From Chloroflexota bacterium (GTDB lineage Bacteria; Chloroflexota; UBA11872; VXOZ01), in the NCBI GenBank assembly GCA_028874195.1, contig JAPPLM010000057.1, positions 1-62,994 on the forward strand: a stretch of 62,994 nt of DNA, given 5' to 3'. The notes under the pieces are model-generated. The model searched no databases. It was not told the DNA's origin and saw only the letters and a program-made list of their open reading frames with translations. Shown here piece after piece: positions 24,666-33,413 of the stretch; positions within the stretch are counted from its first letter, which is position 1, and the number at the start of each line of letters is the position of its first letter. Both the position numbers and the translations under genes were made by a program.

Positions 24666-25640
24666 TCACGATGCTTCAGGCAAGTGCAAAGCAAGGGTCT
24701 CTAGGGCAAGCCGGGCGTTGACGTTTGCGCGAACCCACTCGCGCGCTTCATCGATGCGCTTGATCACGCTTACGGCTTCCTGTGGAGAAATACTGAGTTC
24801 GACATCATTGCCCAGGCCATGCCTGCTATTATCGGCGCCGTCCGGCACGCCCGCTTGCGCCAAGAGAAAAGAGCGCCACCATTCACTCCAAAGATCGAAC
24901 AAGCGGTCTACGTCTGACACATCGTCCAAGAGATGGTCTATGAGTTCCATGCGAGAAGCGCGGTCGGCGCGAAGAGTCTGAATGAGGGCGCGTACGAGTG
25001 ATTCCTCTCGCTCCCGCAGTTCTGGGTCCATACTTGCCGCAAGCGCCCACCCCATGCGTCCTAGGCTTGCTGCCGCGAGAAACGCCGCGTCTTCCCGCGC
25101 CACCCCTCGCTCTTCTAGTTCAGTCTGGACAAGCCGACGCGGAAGTCCGGTGAGACGCCACACCTGGCAGCGCGAGAGCAGGGTCTGAGGCATGAGGTGC
25201 GTGGAGGTTGCCGTGAGAATTAGCGTGTTGTGTGCGGGTGGCTCCTCCAATGTCTTAAGAAGGCGCTGGCTCGCCTCCGGTTGGAGCAGATGTGCGTCGA
25301 GAATGACCGAGACGCGCTGGACCGCTTGGTAGGGACGCAAGGCGACCGCCTGTTGCAGCGCGGCAACTTGCTCCATGCGAATGGACTTGCGTCCTTCTTC
25401 CAACTCTACCAAGTGAAGGTCGGGGTGTTGTTGACGCGCGACTCCCTTGCACTGTACGCACTCCCGGCACGGACCGTTCGGTTGAGCGTTGCACAGCAAC
25501 GCGGCGGCTAGGTCGAGCGCCAGCGTTTGCTTGCCCACCGCTGCCGGGCCGGCAAAGAGGATGGCATGTCCCAGAGCGTCTTGGGCAATTGCGCGTTGCA
25601 GGAAATGCTGCACCCGTTCATGACCGACTGTACGCCACAT
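24666..25640 (-). CDS. holB: DNA polymerase III subunit delta prime
   Basis: A 324-residue clamp-loader subunit. Walker-A-like GPAAVGKQT (31-39), a zinc module with Cys50, Cys58, Cys61 and Cys64, SVILDAHLLQPEASQRLLKTLEEPP and the SRC sensor (LLSRCQ near residue 155) are all typical. Within the clamp loader it helps open the sliding clamp; the P-loop here is intact although in many delta primes it does not bind ATP. It lies 12 bases downstream of a secreted-protein gene at the end of the exopolysaccharide operon, an unusual neighbourhood for a replication gene. The C-terminal collar domain is somewhat divergent. Confidence 0.9.
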   Translation of the reverse strand: MWRTVGHERVQHFLQRAIAQDALGHAILFAGPAAVGKQTLALDLAAALLCNAQPNGPCRECVQCKGVARQQHPDLHLVELEEGRKSIRMEQVAALQQAVALRPYQAVQRVSVILDAHLLQPEASQRLLKTLEEPPAHNTLILTATSTHLMPQTLLSRCQVWRLTGLPRRLVQTELEERGVAREDAAFLAAASLGRMGWALAASMDPELREREESLVRALIQTLRADRASRMELIDHLLDDVSDVDRLFDLWSEWWRSFLLAQAGVPDGADNSRHGLGNDVELSISPQEAVSVIKRIDEAREWVRANVNARLALETLALHLPEAS

Positions 25641-25652
25641 GTTCCGAATCTT

Positions 25653-26897
25653 CTAAGTGCAATGAATCTCAGCGATGAAGTCCGCCCAACCTGCCGATTT
25701 TTGGGACTCCTCGACATATCCGTTCAGAATCTCCTCGTACCCATTGGCGTTGTACGTGCCTTCAGAGCCCCATAGCGCCTGCCAAAGCGCCGCTTCGATG
25801 CGTAGACCGTCGGCGACTAGCTGTTTGCAGGTTTCACGAGTGTGTTCCAAAGGCACCGGGGAGAGCGTTCGTGCTTCCAGATACGTAGCCAAATGAGCGA
25901 GCACGGCCGCGACTGCTTCGTAACGCGCATCCTTCAACGCCGGATGTAAATAGATCAGCACCCAATTGCCGACGCGCAGCGCCGCAGTATCGAGAAGGTC
26001 CGGCGCGTAGCCGATTATGGCATGGTCGAGGTGGTGAACGAGGTGAGCCGTTACTTCCTGTTCAGCGAGTAAGGACCGCACTTGGGCAAGCAAGGCGTCA
26101 CTTGGTTTATCAAATGGATTAGGAACCGGTCGGTATGCATCCATGGGAATGAGATTGGCTTCTTTGTAGAGTATTCCGGCAAAGACCTGTGTCACCGTGC
26201 CAGGTTCGGGTTGGCCCGGAACGTTCTCGACCCAGCGTTGGAATGCGGCCCGTTGGAATCGTTGGACCACAAAGGGGCCTAGTTTCTGCGGATGGGACAT
26301 AGGGAGTCCGTAAAGCAAGAGAGAAATCTCCAGATTGCCGGGGACCAGTGGATTTTGCAAGAAGCGAGCAGCAATCTCTGGATCAGTGAGCCAGGAGAGG
26401 CGAATAGCACGAGACTCCGCAAACGTTGACCCACCGTCGTCCGTAATCGGCCGCGGAATGCCACGATCGAGGAGCCACTGCTCTAGTCCCGCATTGTCAA
26501 GAAGCTCAAAGGTATTGGCAAGCGAGATCTGGCCGGAAGACTTGTGCCAAACCAGGACCGCATATTGCAGGATCAGGTACACGTCTCCGGTGGTAGCGTC
26601 TGTGAAGGGAGAAGCCAACGGATAGCCCAATACGGAGCCGCCGCCAAGCGCCCGAAACATGACGTAGAACTGAGGGCCATTGGGAACATCGGGAATTACG
26701 TATCCGAAACCCTCGCCGTATCCGGCTGCCTCGCTATAGAAACCCTGGCTTGGTGGATCGGTTTGGTAGAGTATGTCACCCCTCGCCGCTGCAAAGGCGG
26801 TTGAAACACCGAAGAAAAAAAGCCAGAGAGCAACAGAGAGACTAACAGCGCAGCGCCGCCAGCTATCCAACAAGCGATTTCTTGGCATTGGGATCAT
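25653..26897 (-). CDS. Secreted protein of unknown function
   Basis: A 414-residue exported protein. The basic N-terminus and hydrophobic segment (VALWLFFFGVSTAFAAA) form a Sec signal peptide cleaved after about residue 37. The first half contains GFYSEAAGYGEGFGYV, LGGGSVLGYPLASPF and QRFQRAAFQRW, which recall the Gly-Tyr-Pro-rich repeats seen in surface or cell-wall-binding proteins of related bacteria (LGYPL-type). The C-terminal half is helical with His-containing segments and AALWQALWGSEGTYNANGYEEIL, not recognised. It overlaps the BY-kinase gene by up to 35 bases; starting at Met4 (26888) would shorten this. Position in the operon suggests a surface role. Confidence 0.75.
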   Translation of the reverse strand: MIPMPRNRLLDSWRRCAVSLSVALWLFFFGVSTAFAAARGDILYQTDPPSQGFYSEAAGYGEGFGYVIPDVPNGPQFYVMFRALGGGSVLGYPLASPFTDATTGDVYLILQYAVLVWHKSSGQISLANTFELLDNAGLEQWLLDRGIPRPITDDGGSTFAESRAIRLSWLTDPEIAARFLQNPLVPGNLEISLLLYGLPMSHPQKLGPFVVQRFQRAAFQRWVENVPGQPEPGTVTQVFAGILYKEANLIPMDAYRPVPNPFDKPSDALLAQVRSLLAEQEVTAHLVHHLDHAIIGYAPDLLDTAALRVGNWVLIYLHPALKDARYEAVAAVLAHLATYLEARTLSPVPLEHTRETCKQLVADGLRIEAALWQALWGSEGTYNANGYEEILNGYVEESQKSAGWADFIAEIHCT

Positions 26898-27519
26898 CGT
26901 TGAACACTACGCCAAGTACGTGCGCATCGATCTGCGCCAGCATTGCCTTGGCACGTTGGATTTGATCACGCCTCGCCTGATTGGCGCGTACCACAAGGAG
27001 AACACCGTCAACGTACCGCGCCAGCGCCGCGGCGTCCGCAGCCGTGAGGAGCGGCGGAGTATCGAGGATGACGTGATCGCTTGCAGCGGCAAGATCCACG
27101 ATTAAGTCGGCCATGCGCTGGGAGGCGAGAAGGTCGGGAGCATTTTCCGGTACGGCGCCGGCGGCAAGCAGATTCAGCCCTGCTGTTCCGCAGTTCTCGT
27201 GAAACGCTGGGCCGTCCGCGCCACTCAAGTAGTCGGCAAGCCCGGGTTCTTGTGAGACGCCCAGAATGGTGTGTAAGCTGGGCGTGCGCAAGTTCGCGTC
27301 GACAAGCGTAACGCGGAGACCCAGTTGCGCCAAGGAAGACGCAAGACATGCCGAGACGAGGGTCTTGCCTTCTTGCGGGCCCGCGCTGGTCACTACCAGC
27401 GCTTTCTGTGCGTGTTCCTCTGCCTGAAAGCGAATGGTGGTGCGGAGGGAACGGAAGGCCTCGAAAGCAGGGCTATTCGCTCCGAGCGTTAGCTGAAGTG
27501 GTGAGGAGAGTCCTGTCAT
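26863..27519 (-). CDS. BY-kinase-type ATPase of polysaccharide export (CpsD/CapB-like)
   Basis: A 218-residue cytoplasmic P-loop ATPase. AFRSLRTTIRF near residue 20, Walker A SAGPQEGKT (45-53), Walker A prime LVDANLRTP (72-80) and Walker B VILDTPPLL are the four bacterial-tyrosine-kinase signatures. The C-terminus ends NDDPNAKKSLVG without the usual cluster of tyrosines, so autophosphorylation as in CpsD/CapB is doubtful. It lies just downstream of two Wzz-like genes, as expected for a kinase split from its membrane activator. Likely role: control of exopolysaccharide chain length and export. Confidence 0.88.
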   Translation of the reverse strand: MTGLSSPLQLTLGANSPAFEAFRSLRTTIRFQAEEHAQKALVVTSAGPQEGKTLVSACLASSLAQLGLRVTLVDANLRTPSLHTILGVSQEPGLADYLSGADGPAFHENCGTAGLNLLAAGAVPENAPDLLASQRMADLIVDLAAASDHVILDTPPLLTAADAAALARYVDGVLLVVRANQARRDQIQRAKAMLAQIDAHVLGVVFNDDPNAKKSLVG

Positions 27520-27589
27520 GATTCTTTTTGCCTCATATCCTCAAAGCGGCAATGCAGTGTCTACGCAGTTAGTACACATGTATCCAAAT

Positions 27590-28267
27590 CTACTTGGGAA
27601 CTGGAGGGATGCAGGCAACGATAGGCACGCCGAGAATTTGCTCGGCCTCTCGCCGGAGACGGACGCGCGCATCGAGAAACTCGCTCGCAAGCGCCAAAAC
27701 AATACCGGCAATTGCGCCAAGTACAAGGGCAACCGCCACATTAAATCTCACGCGAGGGCCTATCTGTGCAGCGTTACTCGCTTCGTCAAGTATCCGAGCC
27801 CGCAAGAAAACGTCACCACCCGGCCCGCTGCTCTGCTCCGATTGCGCGAGTTGTACGAACTCGTATGCAAATCCATTAGCGGCATGAACCGCTTGTTGTG
27901 GAGAGGCACTCTCTGCCTGGATCACGACTATGTAGCTGTCCTGGACGACAACCGTCCGCAAGCTGCCAAGTACGGTATCGGGTGATACATCAAGCTCCTT
28001 GCGGTCTACCACACGTTGCGCCACCTCCCCGGTGCGCACGCGCCCTACATAGGTGTTGAGCAGCCGCTCTACAGCCCCCATCGTCCAGTAGTCGATGACG
28101 TTCGGTGTAACGAGAACACTTACCCCCGCTCGGTACATAGGTTGCTGCCGACTGCTATAGAAATAGGCGGCGAGGACGGCAACCAGGGCAAGGACGATCA
28201 CAATCCAATACCGCCGTCGAATGACGCCTGTGTAGTCCTGTAACCGTAGAGATGCAAGCTCAAGCAT
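27590..28267 (-). CDS. Wzz/YveK-like chain-length regulator 1
   Basis: A 225-residue membrane protein with a helix at about residues 20-40 (WIVIVLALVAVLAAYFY), an extracytoplasmic domain and a second helix near 175-200, ending EQILGVPIVACIPPVP. This is the topology of the Wzz domain fused to a GNVR-less tail, the usual membrane activator for BY-kinases. YRAGVSVLVTP and AESASPQQAVHAAN are family-like. It follows the other Wzz-like gene by 9 bases and precedes the kinase gene by 70 bases. Confidence 0.82.
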   Translation of the reverse strand: MLELASLRLQDYTGVIRRRYWIVIVLALVAVLAAYFYSSRQQPMYRAGVSVLVTPNVIDYWTMGAVERLLNTYVGRVRTGEVAQRVVDRKELDVSPDTVLGSLRTVVVQDSYIVVIQAESASPQQAVHAANGFAYEFVQLAQSEQSSGPGGDVFLRARILDEASNAAQIGPRVRFNVAVALVLGAIAGIVLALASEFLDARVRLRREAEQILGVPIVACIPPVPK

Positions 28268-28276
28268 TCAGCATAC

Positions 28277-29026
28277 CTAGCTTTCGGTCGCATCCTCAAG
28301 TGGGCCCTGCGCAGTTGCCAAGTCTTGTTGAGGAATGGGGGGAATAGTCAGTAATACCGGAATACGAAGCGCTTCCTCAACATCTTCCCGCGAGCGACAG
28401 ATGCCCGATAGCACTTCTAGGACAAACGCAAGTCCCGTGATGAGGAGAAAGGCCACCAGCGTGCGAGCGAAAATATCGAGGCCCAGACGAACCAGCGAGG
28501 TGGCTTCCGGATCGGTTGCCGGGTCAATAATCGTGAGGCTCACAAGTCCCTGACGCACAGTGAGAAAATAGTCCTTGGCTTGTGTCTCGAGTAGCGTCTG
28601 CGCAGCGTCTGCCAAGGCCTGCGCGACTAACGGTTCATCACTGACAAAGGTGAGTTCCAAGACTCGATGACTGCGGTTGCTGCGGAGTGAATCTGCAATC
28701 TGCCTTGGCGTAAGCTGCAATCCATAGCGCTCGGCGGCAATTGCGGAAACGCCTGCGGCGAACGCCTGCCCTTGGACGATTTCGGAGAAGTCTTCAATGT
28801 TGGACTGGGCGAGAAGCTGACGGTAGTATTCCTCCGAGTAATGGGACTCTCCGCTCTCAGGTGTCGGAGCGGGAGGTACGGCCTGAACATGGACGCGCAC
28901 GGATGACTCATAGGCATTCGGCCAGAGGAGCGCCAAGATCACACTTCCAATAAACGCCACGATAGTGACGCTCAGGATTAGCTTCCTTCTGGCTCCAAGT
29001 ATTCTGAGATACGATTGAATGCTCAT
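28277..29026 (-). CDS. Wzz/YveK-like chain-length regulator 2
   Basis: A 249-residue protein with the same plan as its neighbour: helix at 17-37, extracytoplasmic segment, second helix near 190-210 and a tail ending EALRIPVLLTIPPIP. The loop is longer and includes a Glu/Ser/Pro-rich insert (PPAPTPESGESHYSEEY). Sequence similarity to the first is limited to the membrane segments and the tail, so this looks like old duplication or two specialised subunits. The start is ATG 29026; a TTG two codons upstream is alternative. Confidence 0.8.
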   Translation of the reverse strand: MSIQSYLRILGARRKLILSVTIVAFIGSVILALLWPNAYESSVRVHVQAVPPAPTPESGESHYSEEYYRQLLAQSNIEDFSEIVQGQAFAAGVSAIAAERYGLQLTPRQIADSLRSNRSHRVLELTFVSDEPLVAQALADAAQTLLETQAKDYFLTVRQGLVSLTIIDPATDPEATSLVRLGLDIFARTLVAFLLITGLAFVLEVLSGICRSREDVEEALRIPVLLTIPPIPQQDLATAQGPLEDATES

Positions 29027-29086
29027 GGACAACTCGATTGGCGCGTGAATACCACCTCATTTTAGCAGATTCCTTGCCCATGTCAG

Positions 29087-30211
29087 TTAGGGCGGCGAAC
29101 ATGGGCCTTTGGGAGGGCGCGGCCGCGACGCGGCAGTATCGATGAGGGTGGTCATTCTCTTTTTGAATACGTTGGTGTCGAAGGCAGCGGCATGTTCCGT
29201 GATGCGCTCTGTGCAAAACGCCATTGTGGCAAAGCGCTCAATTGCTTCGCAAAGAGCCTCCACTCGTTGTTCAGAGAAGAAGATCCCCGTTTCTCCCTCA
29301 ACCACGGTGTCCAGCGCTCCGCCGGCAGCATAGGCGATGACCGGACGTCCGGAGGCTTGCGCTTCTACCGGGACCAGCCCGAAATCCTCTTCCCCGGGAA
29401 AGACCAGAGCTCTACACTGCGACAAGTGGCGCCGTCGTATCTCGTCGTCTACGTAACCCAGAAACTGGACGTTTGGCTCTGCCAGCGCCTCCAAGCGAGC
29501 GCGGTCTCGTCCGTCGCCGATGATCCGCAATGGCAAGCCAAGACGGTTGAACGCTTGGATCGCTAGGTCCACCCGCTTGTAGGGCACCAGGCGGGAGACA
29601 ATCAAGAAGTAGTCGTCAACGTGGTCGGATGGTGCAAAAAGCGACGTATCGACCGGTGGGAAGAGAATGGACGCTTCGCGGTTGTAATATGTCTTGATCC
29701 GTGCAGCTATAGCCCGGGAAATTGCAACGAAGTCATTTACACGCGCGTTCGCGGCCACATCCCAGGCGCGAATTCTTGTGAGTACTGCGGGCAGCACCTT
29801 TCGTGGCAGCCAGCCTATTTGCTCCCCCGCGAGATATTCCCGTGTGCTCCAAGCAAAGCGCATGGGAGCAAGGCAGTAGCAAATGTGCCAAGCGTCTTCA
29901 CGGGTAATGACGCCCTTGCACCATGCGCTGCTGTTACTAATGACCACGTCATATTCGCGGAGGTCAAGGTGCTCGAAGGCGATAGGGTAGAGCGGCAGCA
30001 GCATCTGATGCCGCGGATAGCGGGTGAGCGGTCCAAGCTTCTGCAGAAAGGTAGTACGTATGTCGAGTGGACGAAACGCCGCAGACATGGCGTCCGGACG
30101 GTAGAAGGACGTGTAGATTGGCGCCTCAGGGAAGATTTCGTGGAGCACGAGCAGAACATTCTCTGCGCCCCCCATCTGGTTGAGGTAATCGTGGGCTATG
30201 GCAATTCGCAT
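29087..30211 (-). CDS. Glycosyltransferase family 4
   Basis: A 374-residue GT-B enzyme. The N-terminal GGAENVL glycine-rich loop, the central IVSRLVPYKRVDLAIQAF and IIGDGRD, and the donor-site PGEEDFGLVPVEAQASGRPVIAYAAGG (EDFGLVPVEAQ as the E-x7-E motif) place it in GT4, retaining sugar transfer from a nucleotide sugar to a lipid-linked intermediate. It heads the Wzz-kinase half of the exopolysaccharide locus. The 530-base repeat-rich gap upstream suggests its own promoter. Sugar specificity cannot be inferred; mannosyl transfer is common in this group. Confidence 0.92.
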   Translation of the reverse strand: MRIAIAHDYLNQMGGAENVLLVLHEIFPEAPIYTSFYRPDAMSAAFRPLDIRTTFLQKLGPLTRYPRHQMLLPLYPIAFEHLDLREYDVVISNSSAWCKGVITREDAWHICYCLAPMRFAWSTREYLAGEQIGWLPRKVLPAVLTRIRAWDVAANARVNDFVAISRAIAARIKTYYNREASILFPPVDTSLFAPSDHVDDYFLIVSRLVPYKRVDLAIQAFNRLGLPLRIIGDGRDRARLEALAEPNVQFLGYVDDEIRRRHLSQCRALVFPGEEDFGLVPVEAQASGRPVIAYAAGGALDTVVEGETGIFFSEQRVEALCEAIERFATMAFCTERITEHAAAFDTNVFKKRMTTLIDTAASRPRPPKGPCSPP

Positions 30212-30366
30212 CGTTGTGAGTGGAACTCTCTACTGTTAGGGCGCAAGCGGCTTTGCAATGAACGCGCTGCAATGAGGTATGCAATATCGATCTAATGGCT
30301 CAACAGCTTTAACTTGTAGCGTAATCGGACTGGCGCGGTACTCCGACAGCACGGCGACATGGCACA

Positions 30367-30386
30367 AGTTACAAACCTGTGCTACC
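30367..30386 (+). repeat. Degenerate copy of a 22-base dispersed repeat
   Basis: The stretch ending ACAAACCTGTGCTACC differs at two positions (and by one missing base) from the canonical TTGCAAACCTGCGCTACC found intact, in opposite orientation, at 33693-33714. Confidence 0.6.
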
Positions 30387-30392
30387 GGACAG

Positions 30393-30437
30393 CAGGTTGC
30401 AAACGTGTCCTGAGCCTGTCGAAGGGCCTGCGCTACC
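30393..30437 (+). repeat. Dispersed repeat split by a 23-base insert
   Basis: CAGGTTGCAAAC (30393-30404) and CTGCGCTACC (30428-30437) are the two halves of the 22-base repeat seen at 33693-33714. Between them lie 23 bases containing CCTGAGCCTGTCGAAGG, itself a short sequence that recurs in many bacterial genomes. Confidence 0.65.
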
Positions 30438-30505
30438 AGATGAATGGTAGCGATGCCTCCTGTGTCCTCGTCACGTGCCAACGTACCGCCAGCCACAACG
30501 TAGTA

Positions 30506-30562
30506 GCGCGGGGGCTTGTCCCCCGCCAACCACAACGCAGCGCGAGGGCTTGTCCCCCACCT
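30506..30562 (+). repeat. Two tandem copies of a 23-base dyad repeat
   Basis: Copies at 30506-30528 and 30540-30562 share AGCGCG-GGGCTTGTCCCCC and differ at only two positions; the period is 34 bases, and CCACAACG precedes both. Each has GGGGG/CCCCC-type arms around CTTGT and would fold into a short hairpin. Confidence 0.75.
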
Positions 30563-30743
30563 CTGCACCCTGTGCTCCCGTTGCTCTCGCTCGGCGAAAC
30601 AAGCGTGTTGGATTGCTGGCTGTTCCTCGGCGACGAGAAGGACATGTTGCCCTCTAAACTGGATAAGATCTGTTCTTGCCAAAGTCCCTGACGCCGCTGT
30701 CGCTGAAGCCTATGAAAGTAAGACCAGTCACTAAAAGAGTCAA

Positions 30744-32201
30744 TCAGTAGGCGCCGTCACGGCGGAGGACCGCCGGAATCGTGCGAATGATAAGATTGAT
30801 GTCGAGGCCAAGCGACCAATTGTCAATATAATAAATGTCCATCATCACCATCTCTTCGAAGGGGACGTTGCTCCGTCCATTCACCTGCCACAGCCCGGTC
30901 AAGCCTGGCTTTACACTGAGCCGCTTCTTCTGCCATTCCTCGTACTGGGCCACTTCTTCGGCGAGCGGCGCCCGCGGACCGACAAGGCTCATGTCGCCGC
31001 GCAGGATATTCCAAAACTGCGGCAGTTCGTCGAGCGAAAGCTTGCGCAGCCAAGCGCCGACTCTCGTGCGCCGGGGGTCGTTTGCCATTTTGAAGAGCGG
31101 TCCGTCAGCTTGGTTATGGTCAGCGAGCGTAGAGCGCAACTCGTCGGCGTCCTCGCGCATGGAGCGGAACTTGTACATTCTGAACGGCTTGCCGTTCTGC
31201 CCGACACGTTCCGCGGCGTATAGCACCGGGCCGGACGATTCCAGTTTGATGGCAAGCGCAATGATCAAGAACACCGGACTGCCCAAGAGGAACACGGCTG
31301 CAGAGATGATCGTATCGAGGAGACGCTTCAGAAAGAAGTCCCAGCCAACGATCCCGCCGTCTTTCAAGCCGATGATGGGGATGCCTCCGATAGAGTCAAT
31401 GTCTACTGTGTTGAGTTGAATTTCGAAGAGGTCCGGTATGAGGTGAAAGCCAACTCCTTGTGCTTTGCATTGATCCATTACGTCAGCAATGCGCCGGTGC
31501 TCGGTCGCCGGCAGCGCAATGATCACGCTCTCCACCCCGTAGGCTTGTACCACGTCGGCAAGTCGATCAACCGCTCCCAATACCTTGATACGACCGAAGT
31601 GCGCGCCTCGCGCGAAATGCCCGTCATCCAAGAACCCAACGAGTCGGTACCCGAGGTTCGGTTGCGTTACCACCTGCTGCATGATCATCTTGCCATGCAT
31701 GCCTCCACCGACCACGACCAATTGCTCGAGCAGGCGGCCGCGACGGCGCAGCATGTCAACCCCAATGCGGAACAGCACGCGACTCGCGCCGATGATGAGC
31801 GGGGTGCTCAATCCGATATAGGTGAATACCAGACGTGAGTACACCGCAGGCTGATACATGGAGAAGATAACGATAAGGAAGAAAACGGCCAGTGCGGACC
31901 CTAAGAAGATCCGACCCAGCTCGTCGAGCAGGCCGGTAGACCGCCGCAGACGGTAAACGCGCGTGACCTGGAAAGCGACAAGAATCAAGGCAAGGTAGCT
32001 GGCGAAGACGTTCAGATAGAAGCCAAACGGCAAGTACTGAAATTCTGTCAGAAGCGGCCCAATCTCAAGTTCGTAGCGCAGCCACCAGGAGAGGTAGAAA
32101 GCAACGGCAGCGAGGGCCAAGTCAAGTACGCTGAAGAGCAGCTTGCCTGCAAACTGCTTCCTGCGCTTGACTTTTGGCGGCGAGACCATCGAGGCAACCA
32201 T
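30744..32201 (-). CDS. Exopolysaccharide polyprenyl-phosphate sugar transferase
   Basis: A 485-residue initiating glycosyl-1-phosphate transferase that loads the first sugar phosphate on undecaprenyl phosphate. About four to five N-terminal helices (residues 15-130), a CoA-binding-like Rossmann domain with GGGMHGKMI near 170 and the catalytic PF02397-type C-terminus are visible: KRLLDTIISA, YKFRSM, DELPQFWNILRGDMSLVGPRAP and GLTGLWQVNGRS. The product is of the WcaJ/CpsE class. The start is ATG 32201, directly after the upstream glycosyltransferase stop; a second ATG four codons in is possible. It forms a pair with that gene, ahead of the repeat-rich gap. Confidence 0.93.
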   Translation of the reverse strand: MVASMVSPPKVKRRKQFAGKLLFSVLDLALAAVAFYLSWWLRYELEIGPLLTEFQYLPFGFYLNVFASYLALILVAFQVTRVYRLRRSTGLLDELGRIFLGSALAVFFLIVIFSMYQPAVYSRLVFTYIGLSTPLIIGASRVLFRIGVDMLRRRGRLLEQLVVVGGGMHGKMIMQQVVTQPNLGYRLVGFLDDGHFARGAHFGRIKVLGAVDRLADVVQAYGVESVIIALPATEHRRIADVMDQCKAQGVGFHLIPDLFEIQLNTVDIDSIGGIPIIGLKDGGIVGWDFFLKRLLDTIISAAVFLLGSPVFLIIALAIKLESSGPVLYAAERVGQNGKPFRMYKFRSMREDADELRSTLADHNQADGPLFKMANDPRRTRVGAWLRKLSLDELPQFWNILRGDMSLVGPRAPLAEEVAQYEEWQKKRLSVKPGLTGLWQVNGRSNVPFEEMVMMDIYYIDNWSLGLDINLIIRTIPAVLRRDGAY

Positions 32202-32203
32202 AG

Positions 32204-33364
32204 TTAACTCTGAGTAGGCGCTTGCGTGCCGAGTGACTGATACAAGTTCACGCACGTACGCACCGATTTCTCCCAAGAGAATCGGCGCGCCTGCTCAAGG
32301 CCGCGCGCGCGCAGGCTGTCCGCGAGTGCAGTGTCCGTCAGAATGCTGGCCATGGCGGCAGCCAGATTGCTCTCCTCACGAGGCGGCACCAGCACGCCGG
32401 CATCACGGGCGATTTCCGGCATGGAGGATGTATTCGAGGTAATCACTGGGGCGCCCGAAGCCATGGCTTCGAGTACCGGATAGCCAAACCCCTCATAGGT
32501 TGAAGGATAGACAAACGCGTCCGCGCTACTATACCACAGCGGTAGTTCTTCGCGCGCCACGTACCCTGGCATGAGAAGGCGATCGCCAATCCCGGCTTCC
32601 GCAATCGCTTGCTGAATCGCTTGCGTCATCCAACCCTTTGCGCCAACCAATACCAGGCTATGGGGCAGATTTTCTTCACGCATGACTTTCCCAAACGCGC
32701 GGATGAGCACGTCTACATTCTTGCGTGGTTCTAGTGTGCCGACATAGAGAACATATCGATTCGGCAAGCCCTTGGCGGTACGAAATGTGTTGCATTCTTC
32801 CTGTGTGCGCGAGCAGAAGTCGGCATCAGCGGCATGATAAACGACGTGCACCCGCTCTGGTGGAACCCCTAGCATTTGCACTACATCGTCACGGGTGCTT
32901 GCGGACACCGCTACGACTGCATTCGCATGCTTTGCAGACAAGCTGGTGAAGAGCCGGAGATACTGTCGCTTGAGTTGAGGGAATAACCGAGGATAGCGAA
33001 GAAACGTAAGGTCGTGAATCGTAAGAACGGTGGGGCACGCTGCGCCCATTGGAACTACATTCAGCGGGCAGTGCAGTACGTCTAGTTTATCATGGGCCGT
33101 GTGCCATGCCAAGACCGTCTGCTCCCACAAGATACGGGGCACCGGATGCGCTGTAGGGAGTCTACTTGTGACAATGGTAGGCGTGTGTCGCGTGGGCTCG
33201 CGCCACTCCGGCATGAGGTTGTTCGTAAAGAGGGTGTAGTGATTCTTGCCATCGGTATTGAGGAGATGTGTTGTCAGTTGTCGAATGTAGTGGCTTATGC
33301 CGGCATTGCGGTAGTCGTGTGAGGAGTAGAGCTTCAGGGCGTTGATCCCAATTTCCACGGCCAA
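32204..33364 (-). CDS. Glycosyltransferase family 4
   Basis: A 386-residue GT4 enzyme, of the mannosyltransferase-like type: NAGISHYIRQL near the N-terminus, LTIHDLTFLRYP, VAVSASTRDDVVQMLGVPPERVHVVYHAAD, YVLYVGTLEPRKNVDVLIRAF and the donor site YPSTYEGFGYPVLEAMASGAPVI. It would extend the lipid-linked glycan. It is the first gene of the exopolysaccharide operon, with a -10-like TACAAT at 33419-33414 and an 18-base palindrome over the expected -35. Stop and next start are separated by two bases. Confidence 0.93.
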   Translation of the reverse strand: MAVEIGINALKLYSSHDYRNAGISHYIRQLTTHLLNTDGKNHYTLFTNNLMPEWREPTRHTPTIVTSRLPTAHPVPRILWEQTVLAWHTAHDKLDVLHCPLNVVPMGAACPTVLTIHDLTFLRYPRLFPQLKRQYLRLFTSLSAKHANAVVAVSASTRDDVVQMLGVPPERVHVVYHAADADFCSRTQEECNTFRTAKGLPNRYVLYVGTLEPRKNVDVLIRAFGKVMREENLPHSLVLVGAKGWMTQAIQQAIAEAGIGDRLLMPGYVAREELPLWYSSADAFVYPSTYEGFGYPVLEAMASGAPVITSNTSSMPEIARDAGVLVPPREESNLAAAMASILTDTALADSLRARGLEQARRFSWEKSVRTCVNLYQSLGTQAPTQS

Positions 33365-33413
33365 ACCTCGTACTGCTGGGCGTTCTCGCGGGTGGACACC
33401 ATGCTCACCTGGT

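Larger units (their letters stand above)
30212..30743. other. Repeat-rich gap inside the exopolysaccharide locus
   Basis: About 530 bases with no gene. All open frames here are explained by the short repeats described separately. No promoter was recognised with confidence. Confidence 0.6.

Noticed and set aside
30236-30691. Overlapping frames in the repeat-rich gap
   Set aside because: Translations are made of repeated low-complexity segments produced by the short DNA repeats; no start site support.
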